A stretch of 28,153 bases of DNA from Gp7-AA10 sp035636095 (GTDB lineage: Bacteria; Acidobacteriota; Thermoanaerobaculia; Gp7-AA8): the NCBI GenBank assembly GCA_035636095.1, contig DASPZU010000112.1:1-28153 (forward strand). The letters run 5' to 3'. Below, piece after piece: positions 16,362-24,211 of this stretch; position 1 is the stretch's first letter, and each line of letters begins with the position of its first letter. The notes under the pieces are model-generated. The model was not told where the DNA came from and did no database searches. It worked only from the letters and a program-made list of their open reading frames with translations. The translations under genes and the position numbers were made by a program.

Positions 16362-19300
16362 TTAGAAAAAGTAGCGGAGGCCCACCTGTCCCTGCCGCGG
16401 GAAATTGATCTGATTCTGCGAGATCTTGCCGAAGTTCGGATCGGTGATCGTCGTGGTCGGCCCGCCGTAGATTCGCTTGTTCAATGGATTGAAGACCTCG
16501 AAACGAAGCTGCAGCGTTCCGATACCGGCCCGTGTGTTCTTGAAGAGCGAAAATGCCGTGTTCAGAATCGACGGCTCGCGCACGTCCGGCATACGGAATC
16601 GCGCGACGCGGAATGCGTTAGGCGGCAGGGTGTCCCAGGCGTATGTCCCATCGGGACGCGGATTGCTCTTGGTACTGTTGTCGAACCAGCGGTCGCGGGT
16701 GCGGTTCGAGATCTTCGCGCTGTTTTGCCGCAGGATGCCGTTCGGCATCGTTACCGGCGTTCCGGACTCCCACTCATACAGCACGTTGAACTGCCAGCCG
16801 CCGATGACGTTCGCAACCCAACCGGTCGTATTGCCGCCGATCGGGCGGCCGGGACCGAACGGCAGGTTGTAGAGGGCGGTCACGGCGACGTGATGGGTGC
16901 GGTCGATGCTCGACAGATCTTCGAACGGCTTCGCTTCGAATCCGTTGTTCAGATAGTTGATGGCATCGAGCTGTCGCGACCACGTGTAACTCAGCGTCGC
17001 CGTCAGCCCCGCCGTCAATCGCTTATTGGCCGACATTTCGAACGCCTTATATCGGGCCCATCCCTTGTTGTCGAGCGTCTGGGTAATCCCCTGGAACTGC
17101 GCATAGGGGCGCAAGAGTTGGCTGCGGGCGATCGTGGTTGTGTTCAGAGCAGTGCCGGGCGCTGAGCCCGCGAATGGATTGGGAACCGTCGTCGAGAGAT
17201 ACGACGGATCGGCAATCCCTTTGAGACGGTCGGCCATTGAGATCTCATTGATGGCCGTACCCGACTGGGTCGGCAGTTTGTAGCTCTTGTTTTGGACGTA
17301 CGCGAGATTCAAGCCGGTGTTCCACGGCAATTCGATATTGAATCCCGCCATCCACTGATCGTTGTAGGGCACTTCGAAATTGGGATTCATGAACGAAATG
17401 CCGGTCCCGATGCCGGTGCCCAGACCCTTGGCGCCATTGTCGGGCTGCACAAAGCCTTCCGGATACGGGTTGCTAAACGTATTGAAAGGAATTCCCGTCT
17501 GGACGCTCGTCACCATGAACGTGCTCTGGCTGTAGCCGTTTTGAATGAGGCTTTCGATGATCGATCCGTTGCCGCCGCCTCCGCTCAATGCAAAGTACGT
17601 TCGGCCGGCGCTGGCGCGCGCGGCAACGCGGCTGGTGAGCTGATACGCAGCGTTGATGCGCGGCTGGAAGTTGTTGTAGTCGCCCTTGTACGGCGTGGTC
17701 CTGTTCGAGTTGACATGCGGATAGAGGAGTCCACCGCGAAGAGTGTATCCCTCGACCTGCAGCGGGCTCGGAGTGGTGTTGTCGAAGCCGACGACCAGTT
17801 GATCGTTCGCCTCGCGAACGGGCGGCTGATAATCCCATCGCAGACCGGCGCCGATCGACAGCCGCGGACCGATGGTCCAGTCGTCCTGTACGAACAGGCC
17901 GTAATACCCGTACTTGCGAACGCTCGAGGCATTGATGTTGACCAAGGTGTTCGGTCCGTCGGGGAAGCCGAGCAGGAACGAGGCGAAAGGACTTCCGGAT
18001 GTGCTGTCGGCCGTCTGCGGGTCGCGGCGCGTGAACGCGCCGTTGAAGTCGTACCGGCCATTGGCCTCATTCAAATCGAAGCGCGTCAGGCGGTATTTGC
18101 GGAGATCGACGCCCGCTTTGACGAAGTGACCGCCCAGAGCTTTCGAGAACGTGCTCTGTCCGGAATAGATCTGATTCTTCGTCTCGCGCGCCGGACGACC
18201 GAACAACTCTGTATAGAGCGAGGTGAACGTCAGGTGCGGGAACCATGGGTCGCTGGTGACCTGATAAGCCCCCTGGAACGGAAGCTTGATGTCTCCCAAT
18301 GGACCAAACTGCTTCGGGTGCGGCTCATCGAATACGTCGTAGGAGATTCGCGTGTTGAGCAGCATGTCCGAGCTGAGGGTCATGACATGATCGCCAGTCG
18401 CCAGATGGCTGATTCGCTTCGTCGGCCAATTGTCGCTGCGCAGAGCGGGTCCGGGCGGAAGTGAATTCTCGCTGCGCCGCTCATTTCCCCAGTTCCCGCT
18501 GTTTGTGAAGTACACGCGATTGCTGTCGTTGAAGGCGTGATCGACGCGAAGCAGATACGACTTATAGCGGTAGTAGCCGAGGTTCGGGGATGCGATGAGG
18601 TTGTTCGAACCGGTGATCGTGCCGGCCGTGTTCGCGACAGGAATGTATTGCAGCAGCGCCCTGGACACCGCGTTGATGCGGTCGGGGCAGATCACGTTGA
18701 CGACGCCATTGCAGGAAATCGGGTCGCGAATGAAGCGTCCCGCTCTCGAGGGATCAGCACGGGTCGTCAAGGGATCAAAGATCGTGATCTGCTGTCCTGC
18801 ACCGTTGAGCGTTCCGCGGAAGTCTCCTGCCCGCTGCAGGTCGGTTGGCACGGTGGCGGCGTTAGGGAACGGGATGTTTTCGTAGAAGCCCTGATACCCC
18901 ACCATGAAGAAGGTCTTGTCGCGGCTGACCGGCCCGCTGAGCATTCCTTCGGCGTCGTAATACTTGTGACCGTTGATCGTTGTCCCGGTGTTGATGTTCT
19001 GAATGGTCTTGGAATCGAGCGAGGTTCCGCGATACATGAGGGTATTCGAGAAGCGGAAGTCGTTGGTTCCCGCTTTGAGTGTGAGGTTGACTACGCCGCC
19101 GCTGGTACGGCCATACGACGCGTCCGTGCTGGCGCTCTGCACCTTGAATTCTTCAATGGCGTCGACGGGCGGAGCGTAGGACCAGCCACCCGTTCCCGAG
19201 GTCGCTGCGCCGTCGATGAGGAATTCGTTGTTGCCGGTGCGGCTGCCATGAATGCTGATGTTGCCGGTCACATCCCACGCTCGAGTCCCCGAAAAGCCGG

Positions 19301-19841
19301 TCGCCCCGAAGGTCGTCTGTGTGAAGAGTGTGCCGGGGGTCATCTGCAACAGCATGTAGACCTGGCGGCCGTTGAGCGGCAGCTCGGCCACGCGCTTGTT
19401 GTCCATGGTCTGCGCGAGGGTCGACTCGTTCGATTCGACGGCGCTGACTGAGGCCGACACGGTGATCGCTTCGGAGAGGGCGCCAGGCGTCATCTGAATA
19501 TTGATGCGCGCGCTCTCGGCGGTCCTCAGCACCAGGTCCTGACGGACATAGGTGTTGAATCCCGAGAGCGCCGCTGTAATTCGGTAGCGGCCGGGCGGCA
19601 ATTTCGAAACGGTGTAACTGCCGTGCGAGTCGGTGACCGCCATGGTCGATCCATTCGTACCGACGTTCGTAGCGGTGACGGTGACGCCGGGCAGCAATGC
19701 GCCGTCGGAACCGGAGACGGTTCCGGTCACCGAGGCGAAGATTTCCTGCGCCGCGAGCCGCTGGTAGGGCAGGACAGCGAACAACAGTGCCGTGAGAGCG
19801 AGAATGACGAACTGACGGTGGGCGATTCGTCCGAAGATCAT
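16362..19841 (-). CDS. TonB-dependent receptor with carboxypeptidase-regulatory-like domain (receptor 2)
   Basis: 1159 residues from ATG 19841, which has GGAGGAAAGC directly upstream; an earlier in-frame start at 19889 would lie on the operator and is rejected. Parts: signal peptide ending LPYQRLAAQ (about residue 32), regulatory-like beta domain (SVTGTVSGSDGALLPGVTV, DSHGSYTVSKLPPGRYRI), plug (ELPLNGRQVYMLLQMTPGT), then the barrel, ending in aromatic YFF. It is a tandem paralogue of receptor 1. Long blocks such as SLPPGPALRSDNWPTKRIS and QLRFEVFN are identical, while many presumed loop segments differ, which fits duplication followed by ligand-loop divergence. First gene of operon A, divergent from lacI, with a palindromic operator 48 nt before its ATG. 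Probably imports mannose-containing oligosaccharides. Confidence 0.88.
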   Translation of the reverse strand: MIFGRIAHRQFVILALTALLFAVLPYQRLAAQEIFASVTGTVSGSDGALLPGVTVTATNVGTNGSTMAVTDSHGSYTVSKLPPGRYRITAALSGFNTYVRQDLVLRTAESARINIQMTPGALSEAITVSASVSAVESNESTLAQTMDNKRVAELPLNGRQVYMLLQMTPGTLFTQTTFGATGFSGTRAWDVTGNISIHGSRTGNNEFLIDGAATSGTGGWSYAPPVDAIEEFKVQSASTDASYGRTSGGVVNLTLKAGTNDFRFSNTLMYRGTSLDSKTIQNINTGTTINGHKYYDAEGMLSGPVSRDKTFFMVGYQGFYENIPFPNAATVPTDLQRAGDFRGTLNGAGQQITIFDPLTTRADPSRAGRFIRDPISCNGVVNVICPDRINAVSRALLQYIPVANTAGTITGSNNLIASPNLGYYRYKSYLLRVDHAFNDSNRVYFTNSGNWGNERRSENSLPPGPALRSDNWPTKRISHLATGDHVMTLSSDMLLNTRISYDVFDEPHPKQFGPLGDIKLPFQGAYQVTSDPWFPHLTFTSLYTELFGRPARETKNQIYSGQSTFSKALGGHFVKAGVDLRKYRLTRFDLNEANGRYDFNGAFTRRDPQTADSTSGSPFASFLLGFPDGPNTLVNINASSVRKYGYYGLFVQDDWTIGPRLSIGAGLRWDYQPPVREANDQLVVGFDNTTPSPLQVEGYTLRGGLLYPHVNSNRTTPYKGDYNNFQPRINAAYQLTSRVAARASAGRTYFALSGGGGNGSIIESLIQNGYSQSTFMVTSVQTGIPFNTFSNPYPEGFVQPDNGAKGLGTGIGTGISFMNPNFEVPYNDQWMAGFNIELPWNTGLNLAYVQNKSYKLPTQSGTAINEISMADRLKGIADPSYLSTTVPNPFAGSAPGTALNTTTIARSQLLRPYAQFQGITQTLDNKGWARYKAFEMSANKRLTAGLTATLSYTWSRQLDAINYLNNGFEAKPFEDLSSIDRTHHVAVTALYNLPFGPGRPIGGNTTGWVANVIGGWQFNVLYEWESGTPVTMPNGILRQNSAKISNRTRDRWFDNSTKSNPRPDGTYAWDTLPPNAFRVARFRMPDVREPSILNTAFSLFKNTRAGIGTLQLRFEVFNPLNKRIYGGPTTTITDPNFGKISQNQINFPRQGQVGLRYFF

Positions 19842-19889
19842 GCTTTCCTCCGCAAAGTCGGCGCAGCAATGCTGTTTGAGGATAGACAA

Positions 19890-19905
19890 GCTAATACGAT
19901 TTAGC
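19890..19905. promoter_or_regulatory. LacI-type operator between receptor 2 and lacI
   Basis: The 16-mer GCTAATACGATTTAGC is a palindrome centred on CG with two mismatched pairs, and 14 of 16 bases match the site before receptor 1. It lies 48 nt before the receptor 2 ATG and 34 nt before the lacI ATG, so one bound repressor could act on both directions. It overlaps the putative lacI -35 box. Confidence 0.72.
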
Positions 19906-19930
19906 AGTCAGCGCAAGGGGCAGGTATACT
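19901..19930 (+). promoter_or_regulatory. Possible lacI promoter (leaderless message)
   Basis: TTAGCA (19901-19906) and TATACT (19925-19930) are 18 nt apart and match the sigma-70 boxes in four and five of six bases. A start point about 7 nt past the -10 falls at 19937, only 3 nt before the lacI ATG, which has no ribosome-binding site. The -35 box overlaps the operator, predicting autorepression. Confidence 0.4.
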
Positions 19931-19939
19931 TCCGTCGTC

Positions 19940-20902
19940 ATGTCCGTCCGCATGAAAGACATCGCTTCCACGCTGGGGGTGTCGCAGACCACCGTCTCGC
20001 ACGTCCTGCGCGGCCGCGACGGCGAATTCCGCATCGGAGCGGAGACCGCCCGCCGGATCCGTGAGGCGGCGCGACGCCTGAATTATCAGCCCAGCGCCAT
20101 CGCTCAAAGCCTCAAAGACCACCGCGCTTACTCGCTCGCCCTCGCGGTCGGCGATCTTGCCAATCCCTTCTGGGCCGGTCTGGCGGTCGCGGCCCAGCAG
20201 GAAGCGGAACGTCACGGCTATACCGTGGTGGTCTGTCACACTGCGGAAGCGCTGGAGCAGGAACATCGCCTCCTGCAGATGCTTCGGCAGAAGCGCGTCG
20301 ACGGGCTCATTCTCTCTCCAGCCCACCTGAAACCGCGCCATCTCGCGGCGCTCCACGAAGAGAGGCGCCCTTTTGTGCTCGTGGACCGCACCATCGATGG
20401 CCTCGACGTTCCTTCGGTCGTCACCGACAGCGTCGCCGGATTGCGTCTGGCCGTCGATCACCTTGCCAGCAAAGGGCACACACACATCGGCTACCTCGGC
20501 GGGCCGACCCACATCTCGACATTTCGCGACCGGCTGCTCGGATATCGGCGGGCGCTGGAAAGGCATCGGCTCGAACCGGGACCGTACGCCGTGTCGGGAT
20601 CCGACCCGGAGGCTGCGCACAAAGCTGCGAAGCGTCTGCTCCGCCGGCGGCCGACGCCAACGGCCGTCATCGCCGCCAACTTCTGGCTCACCGTCGGCGT
20701 TCTTCGCGCCGCGCGGGACGATGTGGTGGTCGTCGGGTTCGACGACATGTACCTGGCTGACCTCCTGCGCCGCCCGGTGACCACGGTCGCGCAGCCGCTC
20801 GACGAGCTGGGAAAGCAAGCGGTTCGCCTTCTTCTGGAAGAAATCGAAAAGCCGGGCCATCGGCGACACATCGTGCTCTCGCCGCGGCTGATCGTGCGCT
20901 GA
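19940..20902 (+). CDS. LacI-family transcriptional regulator
   Basis: 320 residues. The N-terminus holds the LacI helix-turn-helix (MKDIASTLGVSQTTVSHVLRG, from residue 5) and hinge helix (LNYQPSAIAQSLK). The remainder is a periplasmic-binding-protein-like sensor (YSLALAVGDLANPFWAGLAV, HIGYLGGPTHISTFRDRLLGY) ending in the conserved VVVVGFDD and TTVAQPLDELGKQAVRLLL. The ATG at 19940 is used; ATG 19952, just before KDIAS, is an alternative, and neither has a ribosome-binding site. It is the only plus-strand gene in the window and is divergent from operon A, with an operator-like palindrome between them. The likely job is repression of the two mannosidase/receptor operons until a sugar inducer binds. 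The effector is unknown. Confidence 0.92.
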   Translation: MSVRMKDIASTLGVSQTTVSHVLRGRDGEFRIGAETARRIREAARRLNYQPSAIAQSLKDHRAYSLALAVGDLANPFWAGLAVAAQQEAERHGYTVVVCHTAEALEQEHRLLQMLRQKRVDGLILSPAHLKPRHLAALHEERRPFVLVDRTIDGLDVPSVVTDSVAGLRLAVDHLASKGHTHIGYLGGPTHISTFRDRLLGYRRALERHRLEPGPYAVSGSDPEAAHKAAKRLLRRRPTPTAVIAANFWLTVGVLRAARDDVVVVGFDDMYLADLLRRPVTTVAQPLDELGKQAVRLLLEEIEKPGHRRHIVLSPRLIVR

Positions 20903-20905
20903 GAT

Positions 20906-21105
20906 TCACTTCTGCCGGCACGCTAGAACGTAGAGCCGACTCTCAGTCGGCTCCCTCGCCGTGCTAAGAGTCGGCGCTACGTCGATCTCGCGTACGGTTC
21001 CAGCATGCTTTCGGAGGCGGCCGAGCAACTCGGGCGGAAGATACGCGAGCACAGTGCCGAGCACTTCGTCCACTATGCGCCAATGGCGCCGATCTGCGCC
21101 GAGGC
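20906..21105 (-). pseudogene. Possible C-terminal gene remnant, no start codon
   Basis: A minus-strand frame without a start is open here and reads RRHWRIVDEVLGTVLAYLPP then ELLGRLRKHAGTVREIDV. It continues through the hairpin repeat to a TGA at 20908-20906, 3 nt from the lacI stop. The first part looks like genuine helical protein, while the last 25 residues are encoded by the repeat. I do not recognise the family. It may be the tail of the gene whose head is the remnant at 21106-21264, since they lie in order on the same strand but in different frames. Confidence 0.3.
20918..20982. repeat. Nested inverted repeat (REP-like element)
   Basis: Outer arms 20928-20943 and 20967-20982 (ACGTAGAGCCGACTCT against AGAGTCGGCGCTACGT) pair over 16 bases with one mismatch. 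Inside, 20933-20941 and 20945-20953 form an alternative perfect 9-bp stem (GAGCCGACT / AGTCGGCTC) with a CTC loop, and GCACG/CGTGC flank these. The element starts 16 nt after the lacI stop and could end its transcript. It resembles the dispersed hairpin repeats of Acidobacteriota and planctomycete genomes (memory only). Confidence 0.7.
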
Positions 21106-21264
21106 TTAGCTTACTGTTTGGACTCTGACATCCGCATCTCGCCCAAGGAGTTGCTGGAAGGCGGATCGTACCGCTAACTCGTGGGTGACATCCTGCCCCG
21201 CGAAGGCCGTCAGCGACTCATGAAACGCGCGGATTGCTTTTGCCGTAGGTTTGATTTCAGTCAT
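21106..21264 (-). pseudogene. Restriction-modification enzyme, N-terminal remnant
   Basis: A 52-codon frame from ATG 21264 reads MTEIKPTAKAIRAFHESLTA, then FAGQDVTHELAVRSAFQQLL. The pattern 'H.SL..FA.Q.VTHELAVRSAFQ.LL' is that of the N-terminus of N6-adenine methylase-type restriction-modification proteins (type ISP/IIG-like), where it leads into a nuclease domain. Here it ends after about 40 matching residues and stops. No methylase motif (NPPY/DPPY) follows. The start has no good ribosome-binding site. It is therefore a truncated relic, suggesting this spot once carried a defence gene. The family call is from motif memory. Confidence 0.5.
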
Positions 21265-21394
21265 GCGAGGCCCGTTCCACGCATTCTCCGAATGAACTAG
21301 GATCGCTGTCAACGCAATTCAGGAAGTCGCGGTGATCACTGGCCCAGAATTGAGTAGCGTCGCGCGCGTCAGTGCCAGGATCGCTGGCAGGTCT

Positions 21395-21796
21395 TTAGTC
21401 CGGCTCCCGTCGAGCGATTCCGAGGCGGTCGCAGACAATGAGAATCGGAACCGGAGTAAGCAAGATTGCAACTCGAACAAGAGTGTTCGAATAAGTCTTC
21501 TCGTTGGCTGCGATCGCGATGATGAGAGCCGACTGGAGTATCGCGATAACGCCGCTTAGACTTGCCGCGGGTAAAAATCTGCGGGCGATACCGACCAGTT
21601 TCACGGTTCGACGCTGGAACGCAAGCGCAAACGACAAGCCGTAGTTAAAGACGGTGCCAATGATCGCGATCATGCACCCGACTTCTACGAAGTTCGTTTC
21701 GGCCGCCGCACGCCGTTCGACGATCCAACTTGCGAATACGAGCGCTTCACCTATCGCGCTCACCGCAGCTAGAGCGACCCGGCGAGCCCCCCTCAC
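21395..21796 (-). CDS. Four-helix membrane protein, putative immunity partner of Rhs tip 2
   Basis: 133 residues from GTG 21796, overlapping the stop of the Rhs tip by 4 nt (GTGA). About four hydrophobic helices are visible: near residues 6-26, 36-60, 72-97 and 104-122, with basic loops between (RRTVKL, NEKTYSNTLVRV). No enzyme motif is present and I recognise no family. Position directly behind a variable Rhs C-terminus, with coupled translation, is the arrangement of toxin/immunity pairs in polymorphic toxin loci, and a membrane partner fits a membrane-rich tip. The base composition is visibly richer in A and T than the Rhs core, which fits transfer as a module with the tip. Function is inferred from context only. 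Confidence 0.6.
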   Translation of the reverse strand: MRGARRVALAAVSAIGEALVFASWIVERRAAAETNFVEVGCMIAIIGTVFNYGLSFALAFQRRTVKLVGIARRFLPAASLSGVIAILQSALIIAIAANEKTYSNTLVRVAILLTPVPILIVCDRLGIARREPD

Positions 21797-23880
21797 CGGC
21801 AGCTTTGTCTCCGCAGCGGCTCCGGATCATTAATCCGGCCCAAGAGTGAAAATTCCGCGACAAACGTCCCGCCAAGCGCCCCCACGTTCAAGATCGCGAT
21901 CTCAAGGTAAGTCGCGGCTGCTCCGTAACCGGGGGAGTCGAGGCCGGCGTACACGTCCGATTGACCCCAAGAAAGCATTGTTGACAGGAACATCGATAGG
22001 AGAACCAAAATGAAAGCAGCTCTTTTCTCACAAATTGTGTACCGACCACCGCCGAACAATACCGCGTAAGCGTTGTAAGCTGTGGATACTGCCAAGCCTG
22101 TCGCCATCAAAATGCTCCTTGTAATTGGCGCATTAAGATAGCCAGAAATTGCGCTGACCGTAACGATGCCACCTACATACCGCATCGTTCGGTCAAACTC
22201 GTCAGTCGACCAGACATCGTTTTCAGTTAGCGCGTACACGATCGCTTCTGCGATTCCATACACGGCCGCCGACATCATCACTATCGCGGAGAACGCAGCT
22301 ACAAATCCGTAACCTGGCGCATTTGGAAACGGGATAACCGACTCATGCCCAGCCGGATCGGTGAGTCCGGTTGGGCGGTTGAGCACGTATACGTATAGAT
22401 GCAGTGAAGGCGATGCCAGTTCATCCCCTCGGTGGCTGTCCTGTTGTGCAAATCGTCCATACGAGGTGTCGTACATCCGGCTCCGGTATTGCATCATCGC
22501 CCCAACGGACAGCTCTCGTCCGGTGAACGCGTAGCGAGAGAAGTGCTCGGCATTGGTGTCTTGCACCGTTTGCGTCATCTGTCCGAAGGCCCGGTAGCTC
22601 CGCCGCGAGCTCGTAACCCCGCTTTCGTTGGTCACCGCGGTCACCGAGCCCAGCGCGTCGTGGTGGTAGTAGTAGGTGTGGTTGGTGTTCTTGTGCTCGC
22701 CCAGCACCTCGTCCACGCCCGGCCCCAACACGCGATAGATCGTGTAGCCGGCGGCATCGTAGATCGCATTGCCGCGCAGGTCATACAGTAGCTTCGAGTC
22801 GCCATACGACTGCGTCGCGTTGTTCATCCGCACCCGCGTCCCGTCCGGGCCCCACACGCTGGTCTCGTTGCCGTCTGGCCCCGCGATACTGGTCACTCTG
22901 TTCTGACCGTCGTACACCAGAGTCGTCGTCCCGCGCACGGTGGTCTTCGAGGTCGCGCTTCCGTTACCGTCATAGACGAAGGTGTCATTGCCGGCACTCA
23001 GGAGCTGATTGGCCACGTCGTAGCTGTACTGGATCGTGGTTCCCGACTCATCGCTGCGCGTCAGCCGGTTGCCCGCCGGGTCGTACGTGAAGCTCTCCCG
23101 CGATCCGTCCCCGTATCGCGCCTCGGACAGCCGATACGTGTTGTCGTAGCTGTAGCTCTCGGCCTTTCCATTGATGTCCGTCTTCGAGATCCGATTGCCC
23201 ACCGCGTCGTACTGATAGCTCCACCCGTCGATCACATCCGCCAGTGCGTTTTTGGTGGCGATGGCTGTGATGCGGTACGCGTTGTCGTACGCATAGCTGG
23301 TCGCCACACCGTTTGGATACAGCAGACTCGTCCGCCGGTCCATCGGGTCATATGCGAAGCGGAAGGTGCCGAAGGCCGGATCGCTGATCGTGCTCAGGCG
23401 GTTCTTCGCGTCGTAGCTGTAGGTGGTGACTCCGCTCGCAGCAGGGGTGGTCATCTTCAGCATGTTCCCGGCCGCGTCGTAGTCGTAGAGCACTGCTAAA
23501 TTGTACGTGCTATTTGTGACGGACTTAATGCGGTTCAGCGCGTCGTACGTGTAGCTCAGCGACGCGCCGGCGTTGCTGGCCGTGATCCGCCGTCCCAGCG
23601 TGTCGTAGGTGAAGGCGTCCGCCCCGCCCGGATAGCTCACGCTGGTCAGTCGCCGGATGTTGTAGCCGTACGTCGTCACCTGCCCCTTGCCGTCGGTCCT
23701 GGTCTTGAGGTTGCCGAGCGGATCGTAGGTAAAGCTCGCCGTACGGCCTAACGGGTCCTTCTCCTCGATCAGTCGATTGAGCGGATCGTACTTGAAGTTC
23801 CAGACGTGGCCGTTGGCGTCCTTCTGCGTCAGCTTGTTGCCGTTCTTGTCGTACGTGTAGTTGGTGACTGCGCCACGACT
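21793..23880 (-). pseudogene. Orphan Rhs core with membrane-type C-terminal tip (5' broken)
   Basis: A minus-strand frame with YD repeats (NYTYDKNGNKLTQKDANG onward) ending in the Rhs core hallmark RYAFTGRELSVGAMMQYRSR and then YVYVLNRPTGLTDPAGH. A tip of 183 residues follows (21793-22344) with about five hydrophobic segments (GYGFVAAFSAIVMMSAAVYG; YVGGIVTVSAISGYL; SILMATGLAVSTAY; FILVLLSMFLSTML; YLEIAILNVGALGGTFVA). The frame has no credible start: GTG 23679 is internal to the YD repeats, and the upstream piece (23881-24211) is in another frame. It is therefore an orphan core/tip module. It could be expressed only through an internal start or frameshift, or act as donor for recombination with the intact Rhs gene upstream. 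The tip could be membrane-active; no known toxin family was recognised. Confidence 0.7.
22466..23880 (-). repeat. Direct repeat of Rhs core, copy 2
   Basis: Collinear with 25184-26597 with no net length change, measured between matching landmarks at each end. Protein identity is high, with exact blocks such as VQDTNAEHFSRYAFTGREL. Similarity stops sharply at both ends: to the left in the variable tip, and to the right at about 23880, where sequence changes to the out-of-frame fragment. These are the expected limits of homologous exchange. Confidence 0.85.
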
Positions 23881-24211
23881 CGCTGCCGAGGAGCTCGCGG
23901 ATGCCCTGGGTGGCCTGGCCGGTGTCGCTTCCTCCGGCGAATCCTCCGGAAATCGAATAGGTGGCCGCGCCGGTCAGCGGGTCTTCGAGGAAGTAGCCGG
24001 TGCCCGACCAGCGGTTGAGCGTGATGGGATTCGGCGCCAGCTTGGCGATGCGGCCCTGGGCGATCGCCCCGCGGATTTCATTCTCGACATCCGATGACAG
24101 GTTTGCCGCGGCCAGCACCGAGTCGACGTTCCCGGAATTCACCGTCAGGAGCTGCTGTCCGGCGATGCGCGCCAGCAGCATTTTTTGGTAGAAGATCGAG
24201 CGCGTAGTACT
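23881..24211 (-). pseudogene. Rhs-family upstream fragment, out of frame with the following core
   Basis: Directly after the TAA of the preceding gene (24214-24212), in the same frame, lies natural-looking coding sequence: SIFYQKMLLARIAGQQLLTV, then VDSVLAAANLSSDVENEIRG and a later GYFLEDPLTGAATYSISGG. I recall the PLTGA.TYSISGG pattern from large secreted Rhs-type proteins, just ahead of their repeat region. An ATG at 24181 is in frame but follows a matching upstream segment, so the true N-terminus is missing. The frame runs into the Rhs core in the wrong register near 23880 and ends at 23525. Truncated at both ends, this marks a recombination scar between two Rhs genes. Confidence 0.6.

Noticed and set aside
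17292..18464. Plus-strand 390-codon frame
   Set aside because: Antisense to receptor 2, with no ribosome-binding site or motif.
19901..20869. Minus-strand 322-codon frame
   Set aside because: Antisense to lacI, which has a full helix-turn-helix and sensor domain.
21005..21109. Plus-strand 34-codon frame (MLSEAAEQLGRKIREHS...)
   Set aside because: Short and without a ribosome-binding site; the opposite strand carries the more protein-like frame.
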